In this document: one piece after another, positions 27,846 to 37,336 of the stretch
How the letters are laid out: each line of letters begins with the position of its first letter
Numbering within the stretch: position 1 is the stretch's first letter
Origin: Halanaerobiales bacterium
Lineage (GTDB): Bacteria; Bacillota; Halanaerobiia; Halanaerobiales; DTU029
NCBI GenBank assembly: GCA_025451675.1
Contig: JANWJZ010000002.1
Coordinates: 1 to 52,298, forward strand
DNA length: 52,298 nt
Direction of reading: 5' to 3'
The notes under the pieces: model-generated
Seen by the model: the letters and a program-made list of their open reading frames with translations, nothing else
What the model was told of the DNA's origin: nothing
Database searches by the model: none
Translations under genes and position numbers: made by a program

Positions 27846-29343
27846 ATCATTACTTGTTACATCAATGCTTTTAATACTGTCCAGTATAGTCCTGGCAGCA
27901 ACACCGGTTACCGTCGTACAGCCGGAGATCCGGGAAATCAATAATGTGCGGATTGTCAGCAGCAGGATAGTGCCCCTTGAGGATATCCAGCTTTCCGCTA
28001 AAAGCGGTGGTATCATCGAGGAGGTCTATGTCCGGGTCGGGGATAATGTGAAAAAAGGCCAGCCTATACTTAAACTGGAACAGGATGACCTGAAAATCCA
28101 GTTACAACAGGTTGAGGCTGCTGTACAGATTGCCGAGGCCAATTATAAGCTTTTGCGGGAAGGAGCCAGTGAGGAGGACAGGAAGGCAGTGGAGGCTGCC
28201 TATGAACAGGCCCTGGCTTCTTACGAGGCAGCGAAGGAGAGCCTGGCCCTGATTGAATCTGCCTATCAGGACCGTACGGCCCAGAAACAACAATTGATTG
28301 CGGCAGAGACCCAGTTAAGGGCGGCAGAAAAGCAGGTCCAGTTGGCTGAAGAGAACCTGAACCAGGCCCTGACCGGCCTGGAACAGGCAGAAAAGGAGTT
28401 TGAAAGGATTAAATATCTTTATGCTGAAAAGGTAGCCAGTAAAAATCAATATGAAATGGTGGAAACCCAGTATAAAAATACCCTGTCCATGGTGGAGAGT
28501 GCTAAACTGGCCAGGGAACAGGCTTATATCAGTTTACAGGGAGCAAAGGAAAGCTATTTACTGGCTGAGGAGAACTATAATAACCCGGTCCAACTGGAAC
28601 AACAGTTAACCGCTGCCAGGAGCCAGTTGAAGATAGCGGAAGCCAATGTGGAGATGGCCAGGGCCAACCTGGAGAAGGTAAAGAAAGGGGCCCGGGATGA
28701 GGAGATTAAAATAGCGGAAGCCAACCTGAAACAGGCCCGGTCCAGCCTGGAACAGCTAAAGAAGGCCCTGGAAGATACTGTAATCAGAAGCCCCATTGAC
28801 GGGGTAATTGCCCAGGTATATTTTTCTGCCGGGGAGATTGTCGGCCCGGGGACTCCAGTGGCTAATATAGTCAATCTGGAGAAGATCTATGTGACTGCAT
28901 CCATAACAGAGGAAGTGCTTTTCAATATAGAGAAAGGCCAGAAACTGGCCATCAGGCTGCTAGCAGGAGGGAAAGAATACCTGGAGGGTACTGTGGAATA
29001 TATCAGCCCGGTAGTCGACCCTATGACCCAGGCCTTTACGATAAAGGTTCTGGCCAATAATCCCGGGGGAAGATTAAGGGGTGGTATGTTTACTGAATTA
29101 TACATACCTGTTGCAGAAAATAAGGCAGCCATGGTTCTACCTGTATCCGCTGTACTGGATTTAGGCAGGAATCCCCATGTCTATATAGTTGAGGGAGGAA
29201 AGGCAGTTAAAAGAGCCATTGAGACAGGAATTATAGATGGTAATTATGTAGAGATAGTCAGAGGCCTGGAGGGCAATGAAAAGGTTATCAACAGGGGGCA
29301 ACATAATCTGGAGGATGGTACCAGGGTCGAGGTGGTTGAATAA
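27835..29343 (+). CDS. Periplasmic adaptor (HlyD/AcrA-type membrane fusion protein)
   Basis: 502 residues. A signal-like N-terminal hydrophobic stretch (about 5-22) is followed by the first half of the lipoyl domain (IIEEVYVRVGDNVKKGQPILKL, 60-81), a very long heptad-rich region at about 85-312, then the second half of the lipoyl domain (DTVIRSPIDGVIAQVYFSAGEIV) and beta-barrel domains. Usual AcrA-type adaptors are 370-400 residues; the extra length is all in the coiled coil, where a GASEED-type motif (110-115) recurs as GARDEE (285-290). ATG 27835 follows GAGGAGGT. It links the RND pump to TolC. Confidence 0.9.
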   Translation: MRNRSLLVTSMLLILSSIVLAATPVTVVQPEIREINNVRIVSSRIVPLEDIQLSAKSGGIIEEVYVRVGDNVKKGQPILKLEQDDLKIQLQQVEAAVQIAEANYKLLREGASEEDRKAVEAAYEQALASYEAAKESLALIESAYQDRTAQKQQLIAAETQLRAAEKQVQLAEENLNQALTGLEQAEKEFERIKYLYAEKVASKNQYEMVETQYKNTLSMVESAKLAREQAYISLQGAKESYLLAEENYNNPVQLEQQLTAARSQLKIAEANVEMARANLEKVKKGARDEEIKIAEANLKQARSSLEQLKKALEDTVIRSPIDGVIAQVYFSAGEIVGPGTPVANIVNLEKIYVTASITEEVLFNIEKGQKLAIRLLAGGKEYLEGTVEYISPVVDPMTQAFTIKVLANNPGGRLRGGMFTELYIPVAENKAAMVLPVSAVLDLGRNPHVYIVEGGKAVKRAIETGIIDGNYVEIVRGLEGNEKVINRGQHNLEDGTRVEVVE

Positions 29344-32300
29344 TGAAGCTATCTGATCTTGCCATAAAAAGGCCGGTTACCACAGTTATAATGGTCCTGC
29401 TGGTAGTATTGCTGGGGGTTATAGCCTTTAACCGGGTCCAGGTAGACCTCCTGCCCAATATTACCCTGCCTGTTGCTGTGGTCATCACCAATTATGAGGG
29501 TGTTGGCCCGGAAGAAATAGAGACTATGGTGACAAGGCCGATCGAAAGTGCTGTGGCTACGGTAACAAATATAAAAAATCTAAGTTCGAGTTCTTCTACA
29601 GGAAACTCCCTTGTCATGGTTGAGTTTAACTGGGGTACAGATATGGATATGGCCACCCTGGATATGAGGGAAAAAATTGACCTTATCGAAGGTTATCTCC
29701 CTGACGGGGCCAGCAAGCCCATTATTGTCCAGTTTGACCCCTCTATGTTACCTATCATGCAATTGGGGGTTTCCAGCAGCCAGGATCTGGCCAGCCTGAA
29801 AAAATACCTGGAGGATGTAGTTGTCCCCAGGCTGGAGAGACTGGAGGGGGTTGCCCAGGTTAATCTGGTCGGCGGGAGGGATAGAGAGATCCTGATTACA
29901 GTTGACCAGACTAAATTGAACAATTATTACACCAGTTTTTCCAATATCAGCAATGCCCTGCTGATGGAGAACCTGAACCTGTCCGGCGGCCATATCAGGA
30001 GGGGTGACACTGATCTGCTGGTCAGGGTAACGGGTAAATTTGAATCCATCGAGGAGATCGAAAACATCCTCATTCCGACTGCTACCGGTAATGTCTTATT
30101 AAAGGATATTGCTGAGGTCAAGGATACATATAAAGAGGTAACAAGTATCTCCCGCCTGAATGGAAAGGAAAGTATAGGTATCACCATCCAGAAACAGGCT
30201 GATGCCAATACTGTAATGGTTTCCAGGAGGGTCAATGCAGAACTGAAGAAGATTATGGAGGAAAGTGAACTGGATCTGGAAATAGTACCGATCATGGATC
30301 AGGCGGAATATATAGAACTGGCTATCGGTAATGTAGGCAATAATGCCATAGTCGGTGGCCTGCTGGCAGTACTGATTCTATTAATCTTCCTGAAGAATAT
30401 CCGTAGTACCATTATCATTGCTGTTTCAATACCAGTATCCATCATCACCACCTTCCTTTTGATGTATTTTTCCAATCTGACCATCAACCTGATGACCCTG
30501 GGCGGGCTGGCCCTGGGTGTGGGTATGCTGGTGGATAATTCTATCGTGGTGCTGGAAAATATCTACCGTTACCGGTCTGAGGGCTACACCAGGCTGGAGG
30601 CCGCCAGTGAAGGGACAAAGGAAGTGGGAATGGCCATTACAGCTTCAACCTTAACGACGATAGTGGTTTTTTTACCTGTCGTCTTCATGGGGGGAATCAC
30701 TGCTGAGATCTTCAAGGAACTGGCCCTGACGGTTACCTTCTCCCTGTTGGCCTCACTGCTCGTGGCCATTACCCTGATCCCTGTAATGTCATCCAGGATG
30801 CTTGAACTGGAAAAGGAGAAAAAGGATGTTTTCTTTGACAGGATAAAAAATCTATATAAGAGAAGCTTAAGGTGGGCCCTGGACCACCGGGGGCCTGTCC
30901 TGGCTATAAGCATTATCCTGCTGGCGGCCAGTTTGGCTTTAATACCCTTTATCGGGGCAGAGTTTATCCCGGATATGGACCAGGGGATGTTCTATATCAA
31001 TATCCAATTACCCCTTGGAACCAGCCTGGAGGAGACAAGCCGGATTACAGCCCGGGTGGAGGATATAGTCCTGACCATACCGGAAGTGGAAGCCATCATG
31101 GCCAGTGTGGGGTCCAGCAGTGAACTCCTGTCTTTAGGAACCAGCAGTTCTGATATCAGTAGTGTGATCGTCTTATTGAAAGACCTTAATGAAAGGGACA
31201 GGAGTACCTGGGAAGTCATGGAGGAATTGAGACAAAAGCTCCGCATTCCCGGTGCCGAAATCTCCCTGCAGGCATCAGACCTGGTTGCCATTGCCGGCAG
31301 TCCCATTTCCATAAAGGTCCTGGGCGATAATCTGGAGTTCCTGGAGGAGCAGGCCCTGATTATCAGGGAGGAACTGGCCCAGATAGAGGGCATCAGGGAG
31401 ATAGATGATAATATCTCTGAGGGCAGGCCTGAGTTACAGTTGAAAATTAACAGGGAACTGGCCGCCGGGTTTGGCCTGAGGCCGGCCATGATTGCCTCTA
31501 CTGTTCGTTCAGCCATCAGCGGAGATGTGGTTACCCGTTATGAGGTAGATGGTGAGGAAATAGATGTACGCTTGCGGCTGGACAAAGAAAAACTTTCCAG
31601 CCCGGAACAACTGAAAAATCTCTACCTGCCTTCTCCTACCGGTGCCATGGTTCCCCTGGAGAGGGTAGCTGAATTTCATTTAAGTACCGGAGCCAGGGAA
31701 ATACTGCGGGAAAACCAGGTCAGGTATGTCAATGTCACTGCTGACCTTTATAACAGGAACCTTTCTGAGGTCATGCCGGAAATACAGGCAAGGCTGCAGG
31801 AGAGGCTGGATCTGCCCCCCGGCTACCAGCTGGAATATGGCGGGGAATTCCAGGAAATTATAGATGCCTTTACTGACCTGTATTATGTACTATTACTGGC
31901 CGTTGTCCTGGTTTACATGGTCATGGCTGCTCAATTTGAGTCCTTTCTCCAGCCCTTTATCGTCATGTTTACTGTACCCATGGCCGCCATCGGGGTATTC
32001 TTTGCTCTCTTTATCAGCGGGCATAATCTATCTATAGTTACCCTTATGGGTATGATTATGCTGGCCGGTATAGTGGTAAATAATGCCATCGTAATGGTTG
32101 ACTATATCAATACCTTACGCAGCAGGGGCAGCTCTGTAAAGGAAGCCCTGGAAGAGGCTGGCCCGGTCCGTTTGCGCCCAATTTTGATGACTTCATTAAC
32201 TACTATCCTGGGACTGGTGCCCATGGCCCTGGGCAGGGGTGAAGGAGGAGAACTGACAGCACCACTGGGCATAGTAGTCATAGCAGGTTTAACAGTAGCA

Positions 32301-32381
32301 ACCTTCCTGACCCTTTACCTGATTCCGATTATCTATTCACTGGTAGATGGTTTAAAAAGCAGGCTTTCCCGGTCCGCCTGA
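29343..32381 (+). CDS. RND-family multidrug efflux transporter (AcrB/SwrC type)
   Basis: 1012 residues with the RND plan: TM1 near residues 10-30, a large periplasmic domain, TM2-6, a second periplasmic domain and TM8-12. The start KLSDLAIKRPVTTVIMVLLVVLLG is typical of HAE-type pumps. In TM4 the proton-relay motif reads LVDNSIVVLENI (one Asp, then Asn where AcrB has Asp408) and in TM10 the segment is VVNNAIVMVDYI, with Asn where AcrB has Lys940; this variant is seen in other HAE pumps. Overlaps the adaptor stop by one base. Drug range cannot be told from sequence. Confidence 0.93.
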   Translation: MKLSDLAIKRPVTTVIMVLLVVLLGVIAFNRVQVDLLPNITLPVAVVITNYEGVGPEEIETMVTRPIESAVATVTNIKNLSSSSSTGNSLVMVEFNWGTDMDMATLDMREKIDLIEGYLPDGASKPIIVQFDPSMLPIMQLGVSSSQDLASLKKYLEDVVVPRLERLEGVAQVNLVGGRDREILITVDQTKLNNYYTSFSNISNALLMENLNLSGGHIRRGDTDLLVRVTGKFESIEEIENILIPTATGNVLLKDIAEVKDTYKEVTSISRLNGKESIGITIQKQADANTVMVSRRVNAELKKIMEESELDLEIVPIMDQAEYIELAIGNVGNNAIVGGLLAVLILLIFLKNIRSTIIIAVSIPVSIITTFLLMYFSNLTINLMTLGGLALGVGMLVDNSIVVLENIYRYRSEGYTRLEAASEGTKEVGMAITASTLTTIVVFLPVVFMGGITAEIFKELALTVTFSLLASLLVAITLIPVMSSRMLELEKEKKDVFFDRIKNLYKRSLRWALDHRGPVLAISIILLAASLALIPFIGAEFIPDMDQGMFYINIQLPLGTSLEETSRITARVEDIVLTIPEVEAIMASVGSSSELLSLGTSSSDISSVIVLLKDLNERDRSTWEVMEELRQKLRIPGAEISLQASDLVAIAGSPISIKVLGDNLEFLEEQALIIREELAQIEGIREIDDNISEGRPELQLKINRELAAGFGLRPAMIASTVRSAISGDVVTRYEVDGEEIDVRLRLDKEKLSSPEQLKNLYLPSPTGAMVPLERVAEFHLSTGAREILRENQVRYVNVTADLYNRNLSEVMPEIQARLQERLDLPPGYQLEYGGEFQEIIDAFTDLYYVLLLAVVLVYMVMAAQFESFLQPFIVMFTVPMAAIGVFFALFISGHNLSIVTLMGMIMLAGIVVNNAIVMVDYINTLRSRGSSVKEALEEAGPVRLRPILMTSLTTILGLVPMALGRGEGGELTAPLGIVVIAGLTVATFLTLYLIPIIYSLVDGLKSRLSRSA

Positions 32382-32517
32382 GCCGGGAAGGGAAGGATAT
32401 AATTAAAGAAGGGTTGAATTCCAGGGCTGATTAAATACCAGGAGATACGGACACTGGTTCAACGGGGCGTTTCCTGCTCATATTTCTGAAAGAGCTCAAT
32501 AATATATTAATACTGGA

Positions 32518-32549
32518 GGGAGATATTAATAATAATATCTCCCCTTTTT
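32518..32549 (+). terminator. Terminator of the efflux operon
   Basis: A perfect 10-base stem GGGAGATATT (32518-32527) with AATATCTCCC (32534-32543), a six-base loop and a run of five T after one C. It lies in the 239-base gap after the RND gene; I see no other clear element in that gap. Confidence 0.85.
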
Positions 32550-32620
32550 CTCTGACTGACAGGAATTATCCCATATTTGTGGAATGATAATAATAAGATA
32601 AAAAAGGAGGTAATTAAAGG

Positions 32621-33442
32621 ATGGCTATTCTCATGTCTGCCTTAACCCCCCATCCCCCCCTGGCTATACCACAGATTGGCAGAGAAAGCAGGCTGGAAGT
32701 CAGGAATACCATCGAGAGTATGGAGGAACTGGCTAGAGAGATAAAGGAAAAAAATCCGGATTTACTAATCACCATCAGCCCCCATGGCCCGGTCTTTGCC
32801 GATGCCATCAGTATCCTCAATCTGGAGAAACTGCAGGGTGATTTTTCTGATTTTTCCTGTCCGGAAGTAAAGATGGTTATTGAAACTGACCAGGGATTTA
32901 TCAGGAAGCTGAAAGAAAATGCTGTTACAGAAGGGATAGAACTGATTACTTTGAGTGAAGCTGATCTGGCCAGGTATAATTATCCGCCCAGGCTGGATCA
33001 TGGTGTAATGGTCCCCCTCTATTTCATCCTGGAGACGGGGCTGGATGTACCTGTAATCCCTATAACCATGGGGCTTCTGGAATATGAAAAACTATTCCGC
33101 TTCGGCGGGGTAATCGACAGGACAGTAGAGGAGCTGGGACTCAATGCCATCATTGTGGCCAGCGGTGACCTGTCCCACCGCCTGAAACCTGGTGCACCGG
33201 CAGGATACAATCCCTACGGGGAGAGATTTGACCGGGAATTGGTTGAATTATTAAGGAACAGACAATACCGGGCTGTCCTGGAAATGGACCGGCTTACTAT
33301 TGAAAAGGCCGGTGAATGCGGCCTGCGCCCGATAATCATCATGCTGGGGGCCATTGACAGGAGGAATTTTACCAGTGAGGTTAAATCCTATGAAGGCCCC
33401 TTCGGTGTAGGCTATGCAGTGGTAGGCTTTTATCCGGAGTAA
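32621..33442 (+). CDS. AmmeMemoRadiSam LigB-like protein (class III extradiol dioxygenase fold)
   Basis: 273 residues. The start MAILMSALTPHPPLAIPQIG, then SPHGP near residue 52 and SGDLSHRLKPGAPAG near residue 185 match the LigB/Memo fold, with His residues at metal-site positions of the dioxygenases. In many clostridia this domain is fused to the AMMECR1 domain; here a TAA plus TGA and a new ribosome binding site separate them, although both genes are in the same frame. The biochemical activity of these proteins is not established. AAAAAGGAGG precedes the ATG. Confidence 0.85.
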   Translation: MAILMSALTPHPPLAIPQIGRESRLEVRNTIESMEELAREIKEKNPDLLITISPHGPVFADAISILNLEKLQGDFSDFSCPEVKMVIETDQGFIRKLKENAVTEGIELITLSEADLARYNYPPRLDHGVMVPLYFILETGLDVPVIPITMGLLEYEKLFRFGGVIDRTVEELGLNAIIVASGDLSHRLKPGAPAGYNPYGERFDRELVELLRNRQYRAVLEMDRLTIEKAGECGLRPIIIMLGAIDRRNFTSEVKSYEGPFGVGYAVVGFYPE

Positions 33443-33460
33443 TGAGCGGGAGGTAGAAAG

Positions 33461-34006
33461 ATGGAAGGGAAGGAAAATATTCATGTCTGGCTGGCCAGAA
33501 GGACCATTAAAGAGTTCGTCATCTCTGGAAAAGAGAAGGATATGCTGAAAAGGATTATGCCGGAAGAAACATTGCCGGAAGAATTACAGAAAAGGGCCGG
33601 GGCTTTCGTTACCATCAAGAAAAAGGGGGAGTTGCGGGGTTGTATTGGGACCATCCAGGCCACCAGGGCCAACCTGGCTGAAGAAATTATCAGTAATGCC
33701 ATCAGTGCGGCCAGCAGGGATCCCCGTTTTCCGCCGGTCAGGGAAGAGGAACTGGCTGAACTGGAAATTTCCGTGGATGTCCTGGAAGAACCAGAACCGG
33801 TCCATGATCTCTCTGAACTGGATCCCCTTACATACGGGGTAATCGTGGAGAAGGGTTTCCGGCGGGGTTTATTATTACCTGACCTAGAGGGTGTGGAGAC
33901 AGTAGAAAAACAGCTGGGTATTGCCCTGCAGAAGGCAGGTTTAAGCCCCTTTACTGATCTGGATGATATCAGGATCTATAGATTCAGGGTAAAAAGATAT
34001 GAATAG
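33461..34006 (+). CDS. AMMECR1-domain protein (AmmeMemoRadiSam protein A)
   Basis: 181 residues, an essentially complete AMMECR1 domain with the hallmark [11 protein letters not shown] near residues 49-60, the [13 protein letters not shown] segment and [11 protein letters not shown]. The function of this domain is unknown in all organisms; genomic linkage to a radical SAM enzyme and a Memo/LigB protein has suggested a shared modification pathway. It lies 18 bases after the LigB-like gene in the same frame and 29 bases before the radical SAM gene. Confidence 0.9.
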   Translation: MEGKENIHVWLARRTIKEFVISGKEKDMLKRIMPEETLPEELQKRAGAFVTIKKKGELRGCIGTIQATRANLAEEIISNAISAASRDPRFPPVREEELAELEISVDVLEEPEPVHDLSELDPLTYGVIVEKGFRRGLLLPDLEGVETVEKQLGIALQKAGLSPFTDLDDIRIYRFRVKRYE

Positions 34007-34035
34007 CAGGATATAAATAGGCGGTGTCAATACTG

Positions 34036-35040
34036 ATGAGCAGGGAAGCACTCTTTTTTGAGAAAAAGGAAGAAAATAAAGTATTCTGTCAGCTCTGTCC
34101 CCATCATTGCCTGATTCCTGAGGGGAAAAGCGGTATCTGTAAGGCCAGGGTCAACAGAGGGGGAAAACTATATACAGAAAACTACGGGCAGATCAGTTCC
34201 CTGGCCATAGATCCCATCGAGAAAAAACCCTTATATCACTTTTATCCCGGGAGCCAGATCCTCTCTATCGGGACCTTTGGCTGTAATTTTTCCTGTCCAT
34301 ATTGTCAAAACTGGCATATCAGCCAGGAAAAACCCTTTTTACAGGAAATCATACCGGAGGAAACAGTGGAGCTGGCCAGAAACCACGGCACTATAGGCAT
34401 TGCCTATACCTATTCCGAGCCGTCCGTCTGGTTTGAGTATGTGCGGGATACGGCGGAACTGGCCAGGAAAGAGGGCTTGCAGAATGTCATCGTCTCCAAC
34501 GGCTATATCAGTAAAGAAGCCCTGGAGGAATTATTACCCTATCTGGATGGGGCCAACATTGATTTGAAGTCCTTCAGCGAGGATTTTTACCGTAAGCTCT
34601 GCCGGGGCAGGCTGCAGCCTGTGTTGGAAAATATAGAGCTGCTGGCCAGAAGTGAAGTACACCTGGAAATAACCACACTGATCATTACAGGCCATAATGA
34701 TGACCTGGCTGAACTGGAGGAACTATTCTCCTGGATAGCAGGATTAAAGAGGGAGATTCCCCTCCATTTAACCAGGTATTTCCCGGCCTATAAGCTGGAT
34801 AAAGAGCCAACACCGGCCAGGAAGATGCTGGAGGCCTATCATCTGGCCAGGGATTATCTGGATTATGTCTATTTAGGCAATTTGCATCTGGACGGGGCCA
34901 GTAACACTTATTGCCCCCGCTGTGGTTATCCGGTAGTCAAGAGGGGCTACTATAAAATAATTAACCGCCTGCAGGAAGGATGTTGTCCCGATTGCGGCCA
35001 GCCTATCTATGGGACCTATGGAGGGTTTAAAAACGGATAA
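34036..35040 (+). CDS. amrS: AmmeMemoRadiSam radical SAM enzyme
   Basis: 334 residues. The cluster motif CNFSCPYC binds the catalytic 4Fe-4S and S-adenosylmethionine. Before it lies a cysteine-rich N-terminus (CQLCPHHC and a later GICKAR), and after the barrel a C-terminal zinc-ribbon-like part (CPRC and CCPDC near residues 295-325). This is the relative of pyruvate-formate-lyase activases found with AMMECR1 and Memo proteins; its substrate is unknown. GTG 34024 is an alternative start. The last 14 bases overlap the convergent membrane protein gene. Confidence 0.9.
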   Translation: MSREALFFEKKEENKVFCQLCPHHCLIPEGKSGICKARVNRGGKLYTENYGQISSLAIDPIEKKPLYHFYPGSQILSIGTFGCNFSCPYCQNWHISQEKPFLQEIIPEETVELARNHGTIGIAYTYSEPSVWFEYVRDTAELARKEGLQNVIVSNGYISKEALEELLPYLDGANIDLKSFSEDFYRKLCRGRLQPVLENIELLARSEVHLEITTLIITGHNDDLAELEELFSWIAGLKREIPLHLTRYFPAYKLDKEPTPARKMLEAYHLARDYLDYVYLGNLHLDGASNTYCPRCGYPVVKRGYYKIINRLQEGCCPDCGQPIYGTYGGFKNG

Positions 35041-35758
35041 AACTGAAACCATAGATATAGCTAATATAGATGGCGTAGTAGGCAGCCATAAAAAGGGTAG
35101 AGGGGATGATTGAACCTTTTCGCCAGTACAGGAGAAGGCAGATCATGGCTACCAGTGTATTCAGCAATATCCTCTCCGGCCTGAATTCTACCAGTAATAC
35201 TGAGTATAGGAGAGCACTGAGGATAAAGGATATCAATCTATTAAAAAGGGTATAATGAAACAGCTCAAAGATAATCACATTTATAATAAATTGTTCACTG
35301 AGGCTGATAAATATGGAGGCGGTAAATATCAGGGTAAAGGGGAAAAGGGATGTAACTATATTATCAAGTTCATTTATTTTAAGCAAAGGAGAGAAATTCT
35401 CCGTAAAATTATAACTCAAGGGAATATTTATAAAGACAATGACCAGAATGAACAGGATTACCGCCCCGGAAAGGGAAGGGAATATTCCCTTTCTAAATTG
35501 CCGGAAATCCAGGCCCAGGTCTTTAAACTCTATGGGATATAAGGATGTTAAATAAAACATTAATAGAGAGAAGAGGATAAAACGCCCGCTGATGATGAAT
35601 AAGAAATGAAATAATTCCGTCAGGAATTCATGCTTTAGATCCAGTTCCTTTGTAATTAAAATACCGATAATCATCAAGTACCAGGAGAAAAGGATGATCA
35701 AAATATCCTTGTAGTTTAAATATTCGATGAGTCTCTTTCTATCTTCTTTTACTGTCAT
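35027..35758 (-). CDS. Membrane protein, possibly a degenerate CPBP-family (Abi) protein
   Basis: 243 residues with about seven or eight hydrophobic segments. Layout and the SEQFIINVIIFELF / ISFILSALLYSVL / IIPSTLFMAAYYAIY succession resemble the three core helices of CPBP intramembrane proteases (CAAX protease/bacteriocin-processing), but the EExxxR, FxxxH and HxxxN residues are largely missing. It could be a catalytically dead homologue or an unrelated membrane protein; I cannot decide. It starts at ATG 35758 after GGTGGTG and runs head-on into the radical SAM gene. Confidence 0.6.
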   Translation of the reverse strand: MTVKEDRKRLIEYLNYKDILIILFSWYLMIIGILITKELDLKHEFLTELFHFLFIISGRFILFSLLMFYLTSLYPIEFKDLGLDFRQFRKGIFPSLSGAVILFILVIVFINIPLSYNFTENFSPLLKINELDNIVTSLFPFTLIFTASIFISLSEQFIINVIIFELFHYTLFNRLISFILSALLYSVLLVEFRPERILLNTLVAMICLLLYWRKGSIIPSTLFMAAYYAIYISYIYGFSFIRF

Positions 35759-35928
35759 AGTAATCACCACCGGATATTAGATGATACAAAACTTTTCTAC
35801 AGGTAAATTAACCCATCATAATATAATATATTCGAGATAAGGATAATAACTCCTTTTCAAAAAGGAATCATTAAATATATCGAGAATTATTAATGAGAGA
35901 GAATTTAGAAAAGACAGGGGATGAGTTT

Positions 35929-37275
35929 ATGGGAAAATTATTCGGTACAGATGGTGTCAGGGGTGTAGCGAATAAAGAATTGACCGCCGAATTAGCCTTT
36001 AAATTAGGGCGTGCTGCAGCCCACTATCTCACCAGGGATGCCGGAAAAGAGAAGAAACCGGTAATCCTGATTGGAAGAGATACCAGGCTATCCGGGGATA
36101 TGTTGGAAGCTGCCCTGGTAGCTGGCATAACTTCCGTCGGAGTAGATGTCCTCAAATTGGGCATTATTCCTACTCCAGGAGTAGCCTATTTAACCGCAAC
36201 ACTGGATGTGGACGGGGCAGTAATGATCTCTGCTTCCCATAATCCTGTTGAAGATAATGGCATTAAGTTTTTTACCGGTAAGGGTTTGAAGCTCAGTGAC
36301 CAGATGGAAGATGAGATCGAAGATATTATCTTTAATACATATGATTCTATACCCAGGCCTGTCTCAACGGAGATAGGTAAGGCAGAAGAGGCCAGTGAGC
36401 TGGTGGATAAATACATAGATTATCTGCTTACAACTGTAGACGTAGACTTTAACGGCCTGCGCATTGTCCTGGATTGTGCCAATGGAGCTGCTTACCGGGT
36501 AGCCCCGGAAGTGCTAAAGAGATTGGGTGCCCAACTTATCGTTATCAATGATCAGGCAGATGGTGAGCGGATCAATCTAAATTGTGGTTCAACCCATCCG
36601 GAACTGATCAGTGAAATGGTCCGGAAGGAAAAGGCTGATTTAGGGGTAGCCCATGATGGTGATGCTGACCGGGTCATAATGGTGGATGAAAATGGGGATA
36701 TTGTCAATGGTGATAAGATTATGGCCATCTGCAGCCATTACCTGCTGAAAAACAATAGATTGAAAAAGAATACCCTGGTAACAACTGCTTACACTAATAT
36801 GGGCTTACATGAAATGATCAGGGAAAATGGCGGAAAAATCGTCATTACAGATAATGGTGACAGATATGTCCTGGAGGAAATGTTGAAAAACGGCTATAAC
36901 CTGGGCGGAGAACAGTCAGGCCATATTATTTTCCTTGATTACAATACGACCGGTGATGGAATTTTAACCGCCCTGCAGACCATTGCCATTGTAAAGAAAT
37001 CAGGACAGAAACTGAGCGAAATGGCCGGTATCATGCAGGACTGGCCCCAACGCCTAAGCAGTGTGCCTGTTAAGGATAAAAACTGGCAGGAGAATGATAA
37101 GATTCAGGAAAGCATAGAAAGGGCGGTATCCAGATTAGGGGATAATGGTCGGGTTTTTGTCCGGGCTTCCGGTACAGAACCGGTTATCAGGATAATGCTG
37201 GAAGGCAAGGATAATGCTTTACTGGCAGAACTGGAAAGGGATATAGTGGAAGTAATTAAAGAGGAGTTAAATTAG
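35929..37275 (+). CDS. glmM: Phosphoglucosamine mutase
   Basis: 448 residues, exactly the family length. Converts glucosamine-6-phosphate to glucosamine-1-phosphate for UDP-GlcNAc and so for peptidoglycan (and lipopolysaccharide, if made). The phosphoserine loop [16 protein letters not shown] has its serine at residue 103; the metal loop is [13 protein letters not shown], the sugar loop GGEQSGHI and the phosphate loop [15 protein letters not shown] 35929 gives the standard [12 protein letters not shown]; the earlier ATG 35893 is rejected. No glmS ribozyme or glmS gene is nearby. Confidence 0.97.
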   Translation: MGKLFGTDGVRGVANKELTAELAFKLGRAAAHYLTRDAGKEKKPVILIGRDTRLSGDMLEAALVAGITSVGVDVLKLGIIPTPGVAYLTATLDVDGAVMISASHNPVEDNGIKFFTGKGLKLSDQMEDEIEDIIFNTYDSIPRPVSTEIGKAEEASELVDKYIDYLLTTVDVDFNGLRIVLDCANGAAYRVAPEVLKRLGAQLIVINDQADGERINLNCGSTHPELISEMVRKEKADLGVAHDGDADRVIMVDENGDIVNGDKIMAICSHYLLKNNRLKKNTLVTTAYTNMGLHEMIRENGGKIVITDNGDRYVLEEMLKNGYNLGGEQSGHIIFLDYNTTGDGILTALQTIAIVKKSGQKLSEMAGIMQDWPQRLSSVPVKDKNWQENDKIQESIERAVSRLGDNGRVFVRASGTEPVIRIMLEGKDNALLAELERDIVEVIKEELN

Positions 37276-37336
37276 AAAGCGGTTTATTAAACTGAAAAGC
37301 AGAGGTTGGATTTGGGGAATTAACTCAATAATAGGG

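Noticed and set aside
28102-28874. Repeated alanine/glutamate/glutamine-rich codons in the adaptor gene as a possible DNA repeat array
   Set aside because: The periodicity is at protein level (heptads of a coiled coil); the DNA shows no exact tandem units or spacers.
30992-31516. 174-codon minus-strand frame inside the RND gene
   Set aside because: An antisense shadow: Ser/Leu-rich composition, no start signal, fully inside a conserved gene.
35255-35542. 95-codon plus-strand frame opposite the membrane protein gene
   Set aside because: No ribosome binding site and highly charged low-complexity product. The minus-strand reading gives coherent membrane helices, a GGTGGTG site and a plausible start.
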